From Bacteroidales bacterium (GTDB lineage Bacteria > Bacteroidota > Bacteroidia > Bacteroidales > Marinilabiliaceae), in contig SUWW01000015.1 in NCBI GenBank assembly GCA_015061285.1, forward strand, positions 48,275 to 105,195: DNA of 56,921 nt. The letters run 5' to 3'. A program made the translations under genes and the position numbers. Shown here piece by piece: positions 1-8,277 of the stretch; the first letter of the stretch is position 1, and each line of letters starts with the position of its first letter. The notes under the pieces were generated by a model. That model saw nothing but the letters and a program-made list of their open reading frames with translations. It ran no database searches and was not told where the DNA came from.

Positions 1-180
1 GCGCAAATAGAATCCACTAATTATGATAAATATTAATCTTGATTTGTGGTCTAATTAGCCACGATTTGTGATTATTTCTCAACACAAGACAATCACCAAA
101 TGGCGCAGATTGAATCCACTAATTATGATAAATATTATTCTTGATTTGTGGCCTGATTAGCCACGATTTGTGATTATTTC
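1..180. repeat. Two diverged 78-bp direct repeats
   Basis: Positions 1-78 and 103-180 are near-identical 78-bp units separated by 24 bp. Each starts with gcgca and ends with gtgattatttc. Each contains a small inverted repeat (gtggc, a 7-nt loop, gccac in the second copy). No reading frame of note crosses them. They may be part of a longer array that continues left of the window. Confidence 0.8.
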
Positions 181-391
181 CTCTTTTGAATCCGTTTAAT
201 CTGCGAAATCTGTGTTCTTTTTATTGAGATTCTTCGCTATGCTCAGAAACGCAGTTCGGTGAAACCAGTGGCGTGATTTTGCAGAATATATTTACTCTAT
301 TGATGCTTTTTTCTGCTCAAAACCCACACTAATTAGGAATAAATGGGTAATCTTTGCAAGTCGTATAATAAACAAATCACATCCTTGCTCT
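181..391. other. Leader region of the DUF6377-like gene, with a repeat fragment
   Basis: This stretch holds no convincing gene. Around 198-218 there is a fragment of the aatctgtgtt repeat seen again near 25.3 and 30.4 kb. Around 226-246 there is one copy of the gattcttcgc...gctcaga repeat found again at 30.7 and 33.6 kb. The remainder is A/T-rich and probably holds the promoter of the following gene. Confidence 0.5.
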
Positions 392-2044
392 ATGATAAAT
401 AATTTGCTAAAGATTGTTATTGTTGCTATTACACTTACCGTATCTATAAACATACAAGCCAAAGACATTAACCCAATACTACGTAAGCTCGACGATGTTG
501 TGGCCCATCGTGCGCAATATATCAAGCAGAAAGAGAACGAGATAAACGAGATGAAAGTCTTGTTGCAGCGCTCGCCACGCAACGCGCGCTATGAAGTTTG
601 CGATGTGCTTAGCGACCTCTATATGGGCAGCAACACCGATTCGGCACGCCACTATAGCGAGCTATGTCTATCGCTTGCGCAAGAAACGGAGTGGTGCAGC
701 GAGGCTCGCATACAAGGTGCACGCATCAAACTTGCACAATGTTTGGCGATAAATGGCCTCTACGAACAAGCTCGAAAAATGCTCAACGAAATAGAGCCTG
801 AACTCTTCGACGATAATAAACTTAGCTTCTACCGCATTCTAACTCAGGTATATATATGGGAAGCCGAGTTCTCTACTTTGCCCAATTCTTATGAAAAAGT
901 AGAGCCTAAAGTTCTACAGTATCGCGATTCGGTGCTTCATCATGAAGTAGAGACCATTCATCGTCTTCATACTGAAGCTATCATCAAAGGAGCTACCGAC
1001 CATGCAGCCGCCAATAGCATCGTGTTGCCAATGCTCGATACCATGTCGTTCAGCAATCCCAATTTGCGCTTCATAGCCAACACGGCAGCTGCTAATTTTG
1101 AAGCTCTTGGCGACAACGAATCGGCATGTTATTATTATGCACTTAGCGCCATATCAGACGTGTCGCAAGGTGTAATGGAGCACACCTCGCTCCGCCGATT
1201 GGCAGTGAAGCTCTTCGACAAAGGCGATGTTGCGCGTGCATATAATTATATGAATGTATGTATGGAAGATGCTAAGGCTTGTGGAGCGCGTTTGCGGACC
1301 ATTCAAATGGCTGAAGATCTGCCCGTAATACTCAATGCTTATCATGAGAAAGTAAACAGCCAAAAACGAAGCTTAATCTATACCATAAATTTCCTTGTAG
1401 CCTTGCTTCTGGTGCTTGCCTTTGCACTTTATAATCTTTACAAAATTCAGAAACGACTGAAAGAGGCTCGCTCACAATTATTGGATTATAACGAGAGTCT
1501 TCGCCAAAGCAAGCACGACATAGAACAAGCTTTGCTTGAGGTCAAAAAGGTTAATCGCGACCTCAAAGAGAGCAATCAGATTAAGCAAGTGTACATAACC
1601 AACTACATGAAGCAGTTCTCTACTGGCATAGCAAAACTCGAGTCGTATCAGCAGATGATTCAGAAAGTGGCACACTCGAGCAACTATGGTAAATTGGTGC
1701 AGACGATAAAAGATACCCAGATTCTCGATAACGAACTCGATGTGTTCTATCAGTCGTTCGACGAAACATTCCTTGGCTTGTTCCCGACATTCGTGCAGGA
1801 CTTCAATGCCTTGCTACGTCCCGAGGAGCGGCTGCCAGAGCCCGAAGGCGGTCGGCTATCTACCGAACTACGCATATTTGCTCTTATTCGCCTTGGCATC
1901 AACGACAGCGAAGAGATAGCATCGTTCCTGCGCTACTCCATAAAGACCATCTACAACTACCGCACAAAGATTCGCAACAAAGCCCTTGGCGACCGTGCTC
2001 TGCTCGAAGAACAACTTATGGGCATCGGCATTACTGAGGCGTGA
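392..2044 (+). CDS. Membrane-anchored TPR regulator with DUF6377-like C-terminus
   Basis: The 550-residue protein has an N-terminal signal peptide (about residues 1-23) and a helical TPR-like region (about 50-310). A single membrane segment follows (about 327-350, rich in L, V and A), then a charged coiled coil (about 350-400). The C-terminal 60 residues look like a LuxR-type helix-turn-helix, with ELRIFALIRLGI at about 490 followed by SIKTIYNYRTKIRNKA. This layout matches the DUF6377 family of Bacteroidota, thought to be membrane-bound regulators with the sensor in the periplasm and the DNA-binding part in the cytoplasm. The membrane protein that follows starts 12 nt downstream, so the two may be co-transcribed. 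The DNA-binding role is inferred from the HTH-like end. Its target is unknown, though the adjacent PUL is a candidate. Confidence 0.75.
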   Translation: MINNLLKIVIVAITLTVSINIQAKDINPILRKLDDVVAHRAQYIKQKENEINEMKVLLQRSPRNARYEVCDVLSDLYMGSNTDSARHYSELCLSLAQETEWCSEARIQGARIKLAQCLAINGLYEQARKMLNEIEPELFDDNKLSFYRILTQVYIWEAEFSTLPNSYEKVEPKVLQYRDSVLHHEVETIHRLHTEAIIKGATDHAAANSIVLPMLDTMSFSNPNLRFIANTAAANFEALGDNESACYYYALSAISDVSQGVMEHTSLRRLAVKLFDKGDVARAYNYMNVCMEDAKACGARLRTIQMAEDLPVILNAYHEKVNSQKRSLIYTINFLVALLLVLAFALYNLYKIQKRLKEARSQLLDYNESLRQSKHDIEQALLEVKKVNRDLKESNQIKQVYITNYMKQFSTGIAKLESYQQMIQKVAHSSNYGKLVQTIKDTQILDNELDVFYQSFDETFLGLFPTFVQDFNALLRPEERLPEPEGGRLSTELRIFALIRLGINDSEEIASFLRYSIKTIYNYRTKIRNKALGDRALLEEQLMGIGITEA

Positions 2045-2056
2045 GGGGAAATTTCA

Positions 2057-2701
2057 ATGATTATGAATAACATATCGATAAAACAAAGCAAAATCAACTA
2101 CACTCACGTAGCGTTACTTATTGCTCTCGTCGTCATTGCTACTTGGTCCGTAATCGGTGTAGAAGATACATATCTCACGTGGATATTGGAGGCAACGCCA
2201 GCATTAGTAGGTGCTGTAGTGCTACTATTTACATACAAAAAATTTACACTGCCAACATGGCTATACGTAGTTATATTACTTCACATGATAGTGCTACTTG
2301 TAGGTGCGCACTACTCGTATGCCAAAGTACCACTCGGCTTCTGGATGCAAGATTGGTTTGACTTCGAACGCAACAACTACGATAAAATAGGCCATTTTAT
2401 GCAAGGTGTGACGCCAGCACTTTTGACTGTAGAACTGCTTCGCCGCACCACTGAGATGAAATCAAAACGATGGATAACTTTTCTTTCGGTATGCGTAGCC
2501 GAAGCGATATCGGCTTTGTATGAAATAATAGAATGGTTAGCGTCGCTAAGCAACCCTACCGACACAGAAGCCTTTCTTGGTACTCAGGGCTATATTTGGG
2601 ATACGCAATCGGATATGTTTCTTTGCCTCATAGGTGCAATAGCGTCTGTAATTATCTACAATGTTATGACGAAAGTTTGTGTGTGCACAAAAGAACTATA
2701 A
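2057..2701 (+). CDS. DUF2238 (YjdF-like) inner-membrane protein
   Basis: The 214-residue protein has five or six predicted membrane helices. It carries the conserved polar signature of the DUF2238/YjdF family: YDKIGHFMQG around residue 110, a helix with ALYEIIEW around 155, and GYIWDTQSDM near 180. Family members are polytopic inner-membrane proteins with no established function. The start could also be the in-frame ATG two codons later. It follows the DUF6377-like gene by 12 nt, suggesting one transcript. Family assignment is firm; function is unknown. Confidence 0.8.
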   Translation: MIMNNISIKQSKINYTHVALLIALVVIATWSVIGVEDTYLTWILEATPALVGAVVLLFTYKKFTLPTWLYVVILLHMIVLLVGAHYSYAKVPLGFWMQDWFDFERNNYDKIGHFMQGVTPALLTVELLRRTTEMKSKRWITFLSVCVAEAISALYEIIEWLASLSNPTDTEAFLGTQGYIWDTQSDMFLCLIGAIASVIIYNVMTKVCVCTKEL

Positions 2702-3076
2702 GTATGAAATACTTACTGTTTTTTCAATTTGTACAATAGAAACAGAACTACGACGAGCAATGAAAGATGGCCTAAGAGAATTTTTTGACGGTTACCCCAA
2801 AGTCCAGGCAGTTAATTTTATTATAAGACTCCCTATAAAAAAGTGCGATGATGATTAATAGTTGTGGCACTTGTTTTCAGCCGATTTGAAAATCTGCAAA
2901 CTAATTAAATGGTAATTGCAGATTTCCTTGAATGGGTTTATGTTTGACTTCATCAATTCTCAATTGTCAATTTCTCCCCTGTTTTTGGTACTCCTTTTTT
3001 TACACATGTTAACATCGTAATAGCTTGATTACCCGATATGTATGATAAATACTAACTCCCAAAACACTCCATTATA
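2702..3076. other. Intergenic region left of the PUL, no clear gene
   Basis: No full gene is seen. A short open stretch at about 2749-2858 reads as a 30-odd residue peptide containing KDGLREFFDGYPKVQ and may be a gene remnant, but I cannot assign it. Around 2880-2935 there are gcagattt/aaatctgc-type repeats, and around 2950-2975 an aattctcaattgtcaattt repeat like the one upstream of era. The right side is A/T-rich and leads into the promoter of the PUL's first enzyme. Confidence 0.45.
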
Positions 3077-3090
3077 TATGTACGATTTGA
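3077..3090 (+). promoter_or_regulatory. Shared 14-nt promoter-like element, copy 1
   Basis: The sequence tatgtacgatttga ends exactly 44 nt before the chosen start codon at 3135. A 12/14 match (tatgcgcgatttga) ends exactly 44 nt before the GH43 start at 12581. The atttga core resembles the Bacteroidota -7 box (TAnnTTTG), but with one extra spacer base. Equal spacing at two PUL operon starts suggests a shared promoter or activator site. This is inference from two sites only. Confidence 0.45.
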
Positions 3091-3134
3091 AATAAATACT
3101 ACTCTTGCGATGTAGTTTTTCAACAGCATCAGAA

Positions 3135-5381
3135 ATGAAGACTTTCATCGCGCTATCGTTGTTTGTTATTGGTGGTCATGTGGCAATGGCGCAAACCATA
3201 TATCAAAACAGCGAGTATAAATGGAAAGGCAACCAATTTATACAGGGTAAGTTCAAGGCAACTGCCAAATCGGCTACCGACATAGTTAGTAATTATGTCG
3301 AGGCTGAATGGAACTCGCCTGCGCCCAATTTCATGCCACAGATGGAGACGGGCATCAATCGCGAGCATTGGCAGCTCAAGCGCGATATTTCGCATTTGCC
3401 TCATTATAGTTCTTCGCTCACTATCGATAATGCGCTCTACAACATGAGTCTCGAGGAGAGCGAACTTGCCATTGAGCCTGACTCTACCTATCGAACGGGT
3501 GTTTATTGGGGTGGCGTTTGGACTCGCGATGTGTCATACTCCATACTTCATAGTCTTGCACAACTTTGCCCCGAAGTGTCGATGAAGTCGCTTAGGGCGA
3601 AGGTAAATAGCCAAAATCGTATTATACAAGACACTGGCACTGGCGGTGCATGGCCATGCTCTACCGACCGCACTACGTGGGTTCTTGCAGCGTGGGAATG
3701 TTATCTCGTCACAGGTTCGCAAGAGTGGCTCAATTTTATATTTCCAGTCATAAAAAACACTATCGAAGATGACCGCATAGTGGCCTACGACCCCGAAACG
3801 AAGCTTATGCGCGGTGAGACGTCGTGGCTCGATTGGCGCGAACAAGAGTATCCTACGTGGGCCGAGCCTAAGGATATATATAGTTCGGAAGCTATGAATA
3901 CCACGGCTGTTCATTTCCGTGCTACACAGATTTTGGCTGAGATTTGCCGATTGCAACATCAGCCTGCTTTGGCTGCTAAATACGACAGCTGGGCAAATGA
4001 TCTAAAAGATGGCATGAATAATCGGCTTTGGAACGACAATATGGGTCTTTATGCCATCTACCTATATGGTCGACAGAACCTCGTTCAGCATGAGCAAATG
4101 GAGATTCTTGGCGAGTCATTTGCCATTCTTTGGGATATTGCTTCTGCCGAGCGTCAGAAGTCAATAAGCCAGCACATGGTGAGCGAGGCTTTTGGTACTC
4201 CCGATTTCTATCCTAACCTCAAAGATCAATATCCATATCACAACGATGCTATGTGGCCATTTACGCAGGGTTACTGGCTCAAAGCTCAAGCCAAAGTTGG
4301 CAACGAACAGGGTGTGCTTCATGCTATATCGTCAATCTATCGTTTGGCAGCTCTTACGCTCACCAACCTCGAGAATATGGTTATATATAGTGGATGCGAA
4401 AAGGGTCTGCCTATCAACTCACCGCGTCAGCTTTGGGGCGTTGCCGCCGATGCCGCTATAGTGCCAAACATCTATTTCGGCATCTCATATCACCTCGACG
4501 GTATTCGCTTTGCGCCCATGGTGCCTAAAGCGCTCAAAGCCGCGCGTCGCTTGTCGAACTTCAAATATCGCAATGCAGTGCTCGACATGAAGGTGTCTGG
4601 CTATGGCAACGTTATCAAGTCGTTTAAGCTCGATGGTGTTGAGGCTGAGCCATTCTTCTCTGCTTCGCTAAATGGCGCTCATACCATCGAAATAGTTTTG
4701 GCAAACAGGCAGCCAGAACCTATGCAAATGGTAATGCAGAAAAATCAGTATCAACCACTTACGCCACGAGCACGCATCGAAGATTCGCAAATAAAATGGG
4801 ATGTGGTTGATGGAGCAGAGAGCTACGTAGTGCTCAAAAATGGCAAAGATTGGGCTACACTTCCGGCGTCGGCTCTCAGCTACAAGCTCGATGGCGATGG
4901 TGAATATGCTGTAGTGGCTGTTGGTCAAAACAAATGGCGCTCGTATATGAGCGAACCGCTCAGTTTCTATAGCAATGTAAATACTTATGAAGTTGAGCAT
5001 TACGCACTTCCATATTCAGCCAACATGCAGGCTTCGATGATTACTCGCAACGACAACATACTCATAACCATACCTATTGAAGTAGAAGCCGATGGCCGTT
5101 ATGCTATTGATTGGCGTTATGCCAATGGCAATGGACCTATAAACACTGAAAACAAGTGTGCTACGCGTCTGCTTACTATAGATGGAAATGCGGTGGGAGT
5201 CAGCGTGTTTCCGCAACGAGGAACCAACGAATGGGATAATTGGGGCTGGAGCAATGCCACTGTAATATCTCTAACTCGAGGTAAACATGTTGTAACTCTG
5301 GAATTTACCGATTGTGTAGAGAATATGAACTTGCAAATCAATCAAGCACTGCTCGACCAGATGCGTATCATAAAAATCTAA
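3135..5381 (+). CDS. Secreted (alpha/alpha)6-barrel glycosidase (MGH1/debranching-like) with FN3-like and CBM35-like C-terminus
   Basis: The start at 3135 is chosen because it gives a clean signal peptide (MKTFIALSLFVIGGHVAMAQ); an upstream in-frame ATG at 3105 does not. Residues about 80-490 resemble six-hairpin glycosidases of the MGH1/glycogen-debranching type. They are rich in W and acidic residues: GVYWGGVWTRDVSY, GGAWPCSTDRTTWV, ETSWLDWREQEYPTW and PYHNDAMWPFTQGYW. Acidic residues in these blocks are the likely catalytic pair. About residues 570-625 look like a fibronectin-III-type linker, and the last 130 resemble a CBM35/CBM6 beta-sandwich (ADGRYAIDWRYANGNGPIN). It lies 10 nt before a GH31 gene, so both are probably one operon of the xylan PUL. 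I cannot place it in a numbered GH family, and its substrate is unknown. Confidence 0.7.
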   Translation: MKTFIALSLFVIGGHVAMAQTIYQNSEYKWKGNQFIQGKFKATAKSATDIVSNYVEAEWNSPAPNFMPQMETGINREHWQLKRDISHLPHYSSSLTIDNALYNMSLEESELAIEPDSTYRTGVYWGGVWTRDVSYSILHSLAQLCPEVSMKSLRAKVNSQNRIIQDTGTGGAWPCSTDRTTWVLAAWECYLVTGSQEWLNFIFPVIKNTIEDDRIVAYDPETKLMRGETSWLDWREQEYPTWAEPKDIYSSEAMNTTAVHFRATQILAEICRLQHQPALAAKYDSWANDLKDGMNNRLWNDNMGLYAIYLYGRQNLVQHEQMEILGESFAILWDIASAERQKSISQHMVSEAFGTPDFYPNLKDQYPYHNDAMWPFTQGYWLKAQAKVGNEQGVLHAISSIYRLAALTLTNLENMVIYSGCEKGLPINSPRQLWGVAADAAIVPNIYFGISYHLDGIRFAPMVPKALKAARRLSNFKYRNAVLDMKVSGYGNVIKSFKLDGVEAEPFFSASLNGAHTIEIVLANRQPEPMQMVMQKNQYQPLTPRARIEDSQIKWDVVDGAESYVVLKNGKDWATLPASALSYKLDGDGEYAVVAVGQNKWRSYMSEPLSFYSNVNTYEVEHYALPYSANMQASMITRNDNILITIPIEVEADGRYAIDWRYANGNGPINTENKCATRLLTIDGNAVGVSVFPQRGTNEWDNWGWSNATVISLTRGKHVVTLEFTDCVENMNLQINQALLDQMRIIKI

Positions 5382-5391
5382 TTCTAGAATA

Positions 5392-8031
5392 ATGAAAAAA
5401 GCTAAATCATCACTATTTGCTTGGGCTCTTTTGAGTGTAGCTGCGCTACTTGAGGCGTGCAGTGGCAACTCACCCCAACAAAGCGACAAAGCAATAGCGC
5501 TAAACAAAAATATTGCTTGGCAAGATCAACAAGTGCGTTTCACCGTTATTACCGATGGTGTAATACGTATGGAATATGCTGCCGATGGCAAATTCACCGA
5601 CAACCCATCGTTCATTGCTTCGGTTCGTCAATATCCTAAAAGTGATTTTTCTGTAAACGAAACAGAACAATTTGTGCTTATCTCAACACCCAAAATGTGT
5701 ATGAGTTATCAGAAGGGTACGGGACGTTTTACGGCCAACAACCTCTCGATACAAAGCGACAATACGCTCTCGAAAACTTTTGTATGGCACCCGGGCGACG
5801 AACAAAAAGAGAACCTCGGTGGCACATATCGCACACTCGACTGCTACGATGGCGACGAATTCTTCTCGTGGGTAGATGGCAAGTTTACTCAGGGCAATGA
5901 TATGCCATTGGAGAAGGGCTTGCTTGCTCGCGATGGTTGGACGCTTATCGACGACTCAGAGGGCTTGCTATTTGGTGGTGATGTCAACGATGCTTCGCAG
6001 CCCGGACTACCATGGGTGAAGGAGCGTAACAATGATAATACTTCGGATGAGAATGGTAAGTCGCAAGACTGGTATTTCATGGCTTACGGCCACGACTACA
6101 AACAGGCGCTCAACGACTTCACCGTGTTTGCTGGTCGCATCCCATTGCCTCCACGTTTTGTGTTTGGCTATTGGTGGAGCCGCTACTGGAGCTACTCCGA
6201 CGCCGAGATGCGCAAAGTGGTTGAAGATTTCAAAGCATACAACATTCCGCTCGATGTGCTCGTAGTGGATATGGACTGGCACTGGGTAGAGCAGGGCAAA
6301 GGCGGTTGGACGGGCTACACATGGAACGACCGTTTGTTTCCTTCGCCAGAGAAATTCCTTCAATATCTGAAAGATAATGACCTAAAAATAACGCTAAACC
6401 TTCACCCTGCCGATGGTGTGCCTGCCTATGAGGATAAGTATGCACAACTCGCCGAATTTCTTGGTCGCGACCCGAAGAGTTCAGAAACAATACCATACGT
6501 AGGTTCCGACTCGATGTTTATGCGTGGTTGGCTCGACAAGATGCTACTCCCACTACAGAAACAAGGTGTCGATTTCTGGTGGCTCGATTGGCAGCAGCAG
6601 TTGCAAGACTCTAAGATTCCTTCGTTGAGCAACACATGGTGGATTAACTACTGTGTGTTCGACAATCAGCGTCGCACACAACCCGAGCACCGTCCAATGC
6701 TCTATCACCGTTGGGGTGGACTGGGCAACCATCGCTATCAGATAGGATTCTCTGGTGATGCATATTCTACATGGTCGTCGCTTGCTTTTCAGCCCTACTT
6801 CAACTCTACGGCTTCCAACGTTGGCTATGGCTATTGGAGCCACGACCTTGGCGGACACATGTTTGTAGCAGGCGACAATGTGCTCGACCGCGAACTCTAC
6901 ACTCGTTGGATGCAACTTGGTACTTATCTGCCTGTTATGCGTAGCCATTCAACAAAGAATGCCAGCATGAAGAAAGAGCCTTGGAATCTTGGTCCTGAAT
7001 ATCAGCCTATCGTTACTGCTGCTATCAAACAGCGCTATACGTTGGCTCCATATATATACACGGCAGCGCGCGAAGCCTTCGAAACGGGCGTCTCAATTTG
7101 TCGCCCGTTATACTACGACTATCCTGAAGCCGAAGAGGCATACGCTGCCGAATTCCGCAACGAATATATGTTTGGTTCGCAAATGCTCATTGCGCCTATC
7201 ACCGCACCAATGCAAGATGGCATAAGCACCGTTAAGGTTTGGTTGCCTGAAGGCGAATGGCTTGAGACGGCCACTGGCACTCTGCTCAAGGGTGGTCAAG
7301 TTCTCGAGCGTCGTTTCCTCATCGATGAATATCCTGTGTATGTAAAAGCTGGTAGCATCATACCTACCACAGGCACCGATGTGAAGAACCTTGCTTCGTG
7401 TGACGATAAGATATGCATCGACATCTATCCTGGTGCAAAAGAGAGCGAAGGCCTATTCTACGAGGATAATGGCAACGACCGCGACTATGCGAATAATTAT
7501 GCAACAACGCGTTTTGCTTCTAAGAGCGAAGGCAACATGCAGACCATCACACTTGGTGCTCGCCAAGGAAATTACGAAGGTATGCCTGCAAAACGTAGTT
7601 ATGCTGCTCGTGTCTACGGTGTAGCTATTCCTTCGGAGGTTATTATGGATGGTCGTCCAGTGGAATATAGCTACGCCCCATCGCAATTGGCTCTCACTGT
7701 GGAGATGGGTAATCCTAATCCTACAACGGAGCATACGCTTGTCATCACGTATCCAGAAAATGTTCCAGAACTCAACAACGGTCTTGTAGGTCAGTTCCGC
7801 CGCGTGAAGAACACAATGACCGAGATGAAGTTCCGCGATTCATACATCAACTACCTTGAAGGACTTGGCGAGATGGGTTCTGTTTGCGAAGCCATCAACT
7901 ACTTCCCGAGCGAGTTCAACAGCCGCGTCGTTAAGTTTAGCCAAAGCTATTCAATACTACCCGTACTCCTCGACCATCAGCACATGAGCGCCGAGAATAA
8001 GGAGTGGTTCTTGAAATCGGTAGTTTACTAA
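5392..8031 (+). CDS. GH31 alpha-glycosidase, lipoprotein
   Basis: The 879-residue protein starts with a lipoprotein signal (cysteine after LLEA), so it is probably membrane-anchored. A DUF4968-like N-terminal beta domain precedes a GH31 barrel. The likely nucleophile is D399 in FWWLDWQQQ and the likely acid/base is D456 in GFSGDAYSTW. PLPPRFVFGYWWSRYW marks the barrel entry. A DUF5110-like beta domain and a C-terminal extension of about 90 residues follow. GH31 enzymes retain configuration and act on alpha-glucosides, alpha-xylosides or related links. The residues after the nucleophile (WQQQ) differ from the common NE/TE pattern, so the specificity is not obvious. In this PUL a side-chain role is likely. 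It closes the 3.1-8.0 kb operon, with a hairpin terminator just downstream. Confidence 0.88.
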   Translation: MKKAKSSLFAWALLSVAALLEACSGNSPQQSDKAIALNKNIAWQDQQVRFTVITDGVIRMEYAADGKFTDNPSFIASVRQYPKSDFSVNETEQFVLISTPKMCMSYQKGTGRFTANNLSIQSDNTLSKTFVWHPGDEQKENLGGTYRTLDCYDGDEFFSWVDGKFTQGNDMPLEKGLLARDGWTLIDDSEGLLFGGDVNDASQPGLPWVKERNNDNTSDENGKSQDWYFMAYGHDYKQALNDFTVFAGRIPLPPRFVFGYWWSRYWSYSDAEMRKVVEDFKAYNIPLDVLVVDMDWHWVEQGKGGWTGYTWNDRLFPSPEKFLQYLKDNDLKITLNLHPADGVPAYEDKYAQLAEFLGRDPKSSETIPYVGSDSMFMRGWLDKMLLPLQKQGVDFWWLDWQQQLQDSKIPSLSNTWWINYCVFDNQRRTQPEHRPMLYHRWGGLGNHRYQIGFSGDAYSTWSSLAFQPYFNSTASNVGYGYWSHDLGGHMFVAGDNVLDRELYTRWMQLGTYLPVMRSHSTKNASMKKEPWNLGPEYQPIVTAAIKQRYTLAPYIYTAAREAFETGVSICRPLYYDYPEAEEAYAAEFRNEYMFGSQMLIAPITAPMQDGISTVKVWLPEGEWLETATGTLLKGGQVLERRFLIDEYPVYVKAGSIIPTTGTDVKNLASCDDKICIDIYPGAKESEGLFYEDNGNDRDYANNYATTRFASKSEGNMQTITLGARQGNYEGMPAKRSYAARVYGVAIPSEVIMDGRPVEYSYAPSQLALTVEMGNPNPTTEHTLVITYPENVPELNNGLVGQFRRVKNTMTEMKFRDSYINYLEGLGEMGSVCEAINYFPSEFNSRVVKFSQSYSILPVLLDHQHMSAENKEWFLKSVVY

Positions 8032-8137
8032 AATTGTTAGTAGCAATCATTCAAAACTATACTGTAACACACATTTATAAGAATATAACATGAACATTTA
8101 GTAGCATTTCTTCATATAGGTAATTGTAGTTAGTAGT

Positions 8138-8178
8138 GCGGTCGTCAAGTCTGTGAAGTTTGATGGCCGCTTTTTTTT
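8138..8178 (+). terminator. Rho-independent terminator after the GH31 gene
   Basis: An 11-bp stem (8138-8148 with 8160-8170, including two G-U pairs) encloses an 11-nt loop and is followed directly by eight T (8171-8178). It lies 107 nt after the GH31 stop and ahead of the convergent HTCS gene. Confidence 0.85.
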
Positions 8179-8277
8179 ATTGAATGATTTCACAACGCTA
8201 CATTGGTGAAGGATTTGCGTAGATCTTCACCAATACGCGCCATTTGCGTTGTTATTTTGGATGCACACAAACGTGCT

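Noticed and set aside
2749-2858. Short open frame containing KDGLREFFDGYPKVQ
   Set aside because: Only about 30 codons, no signal or recognised family. Kept only as a possible remnant in the intergenic description.
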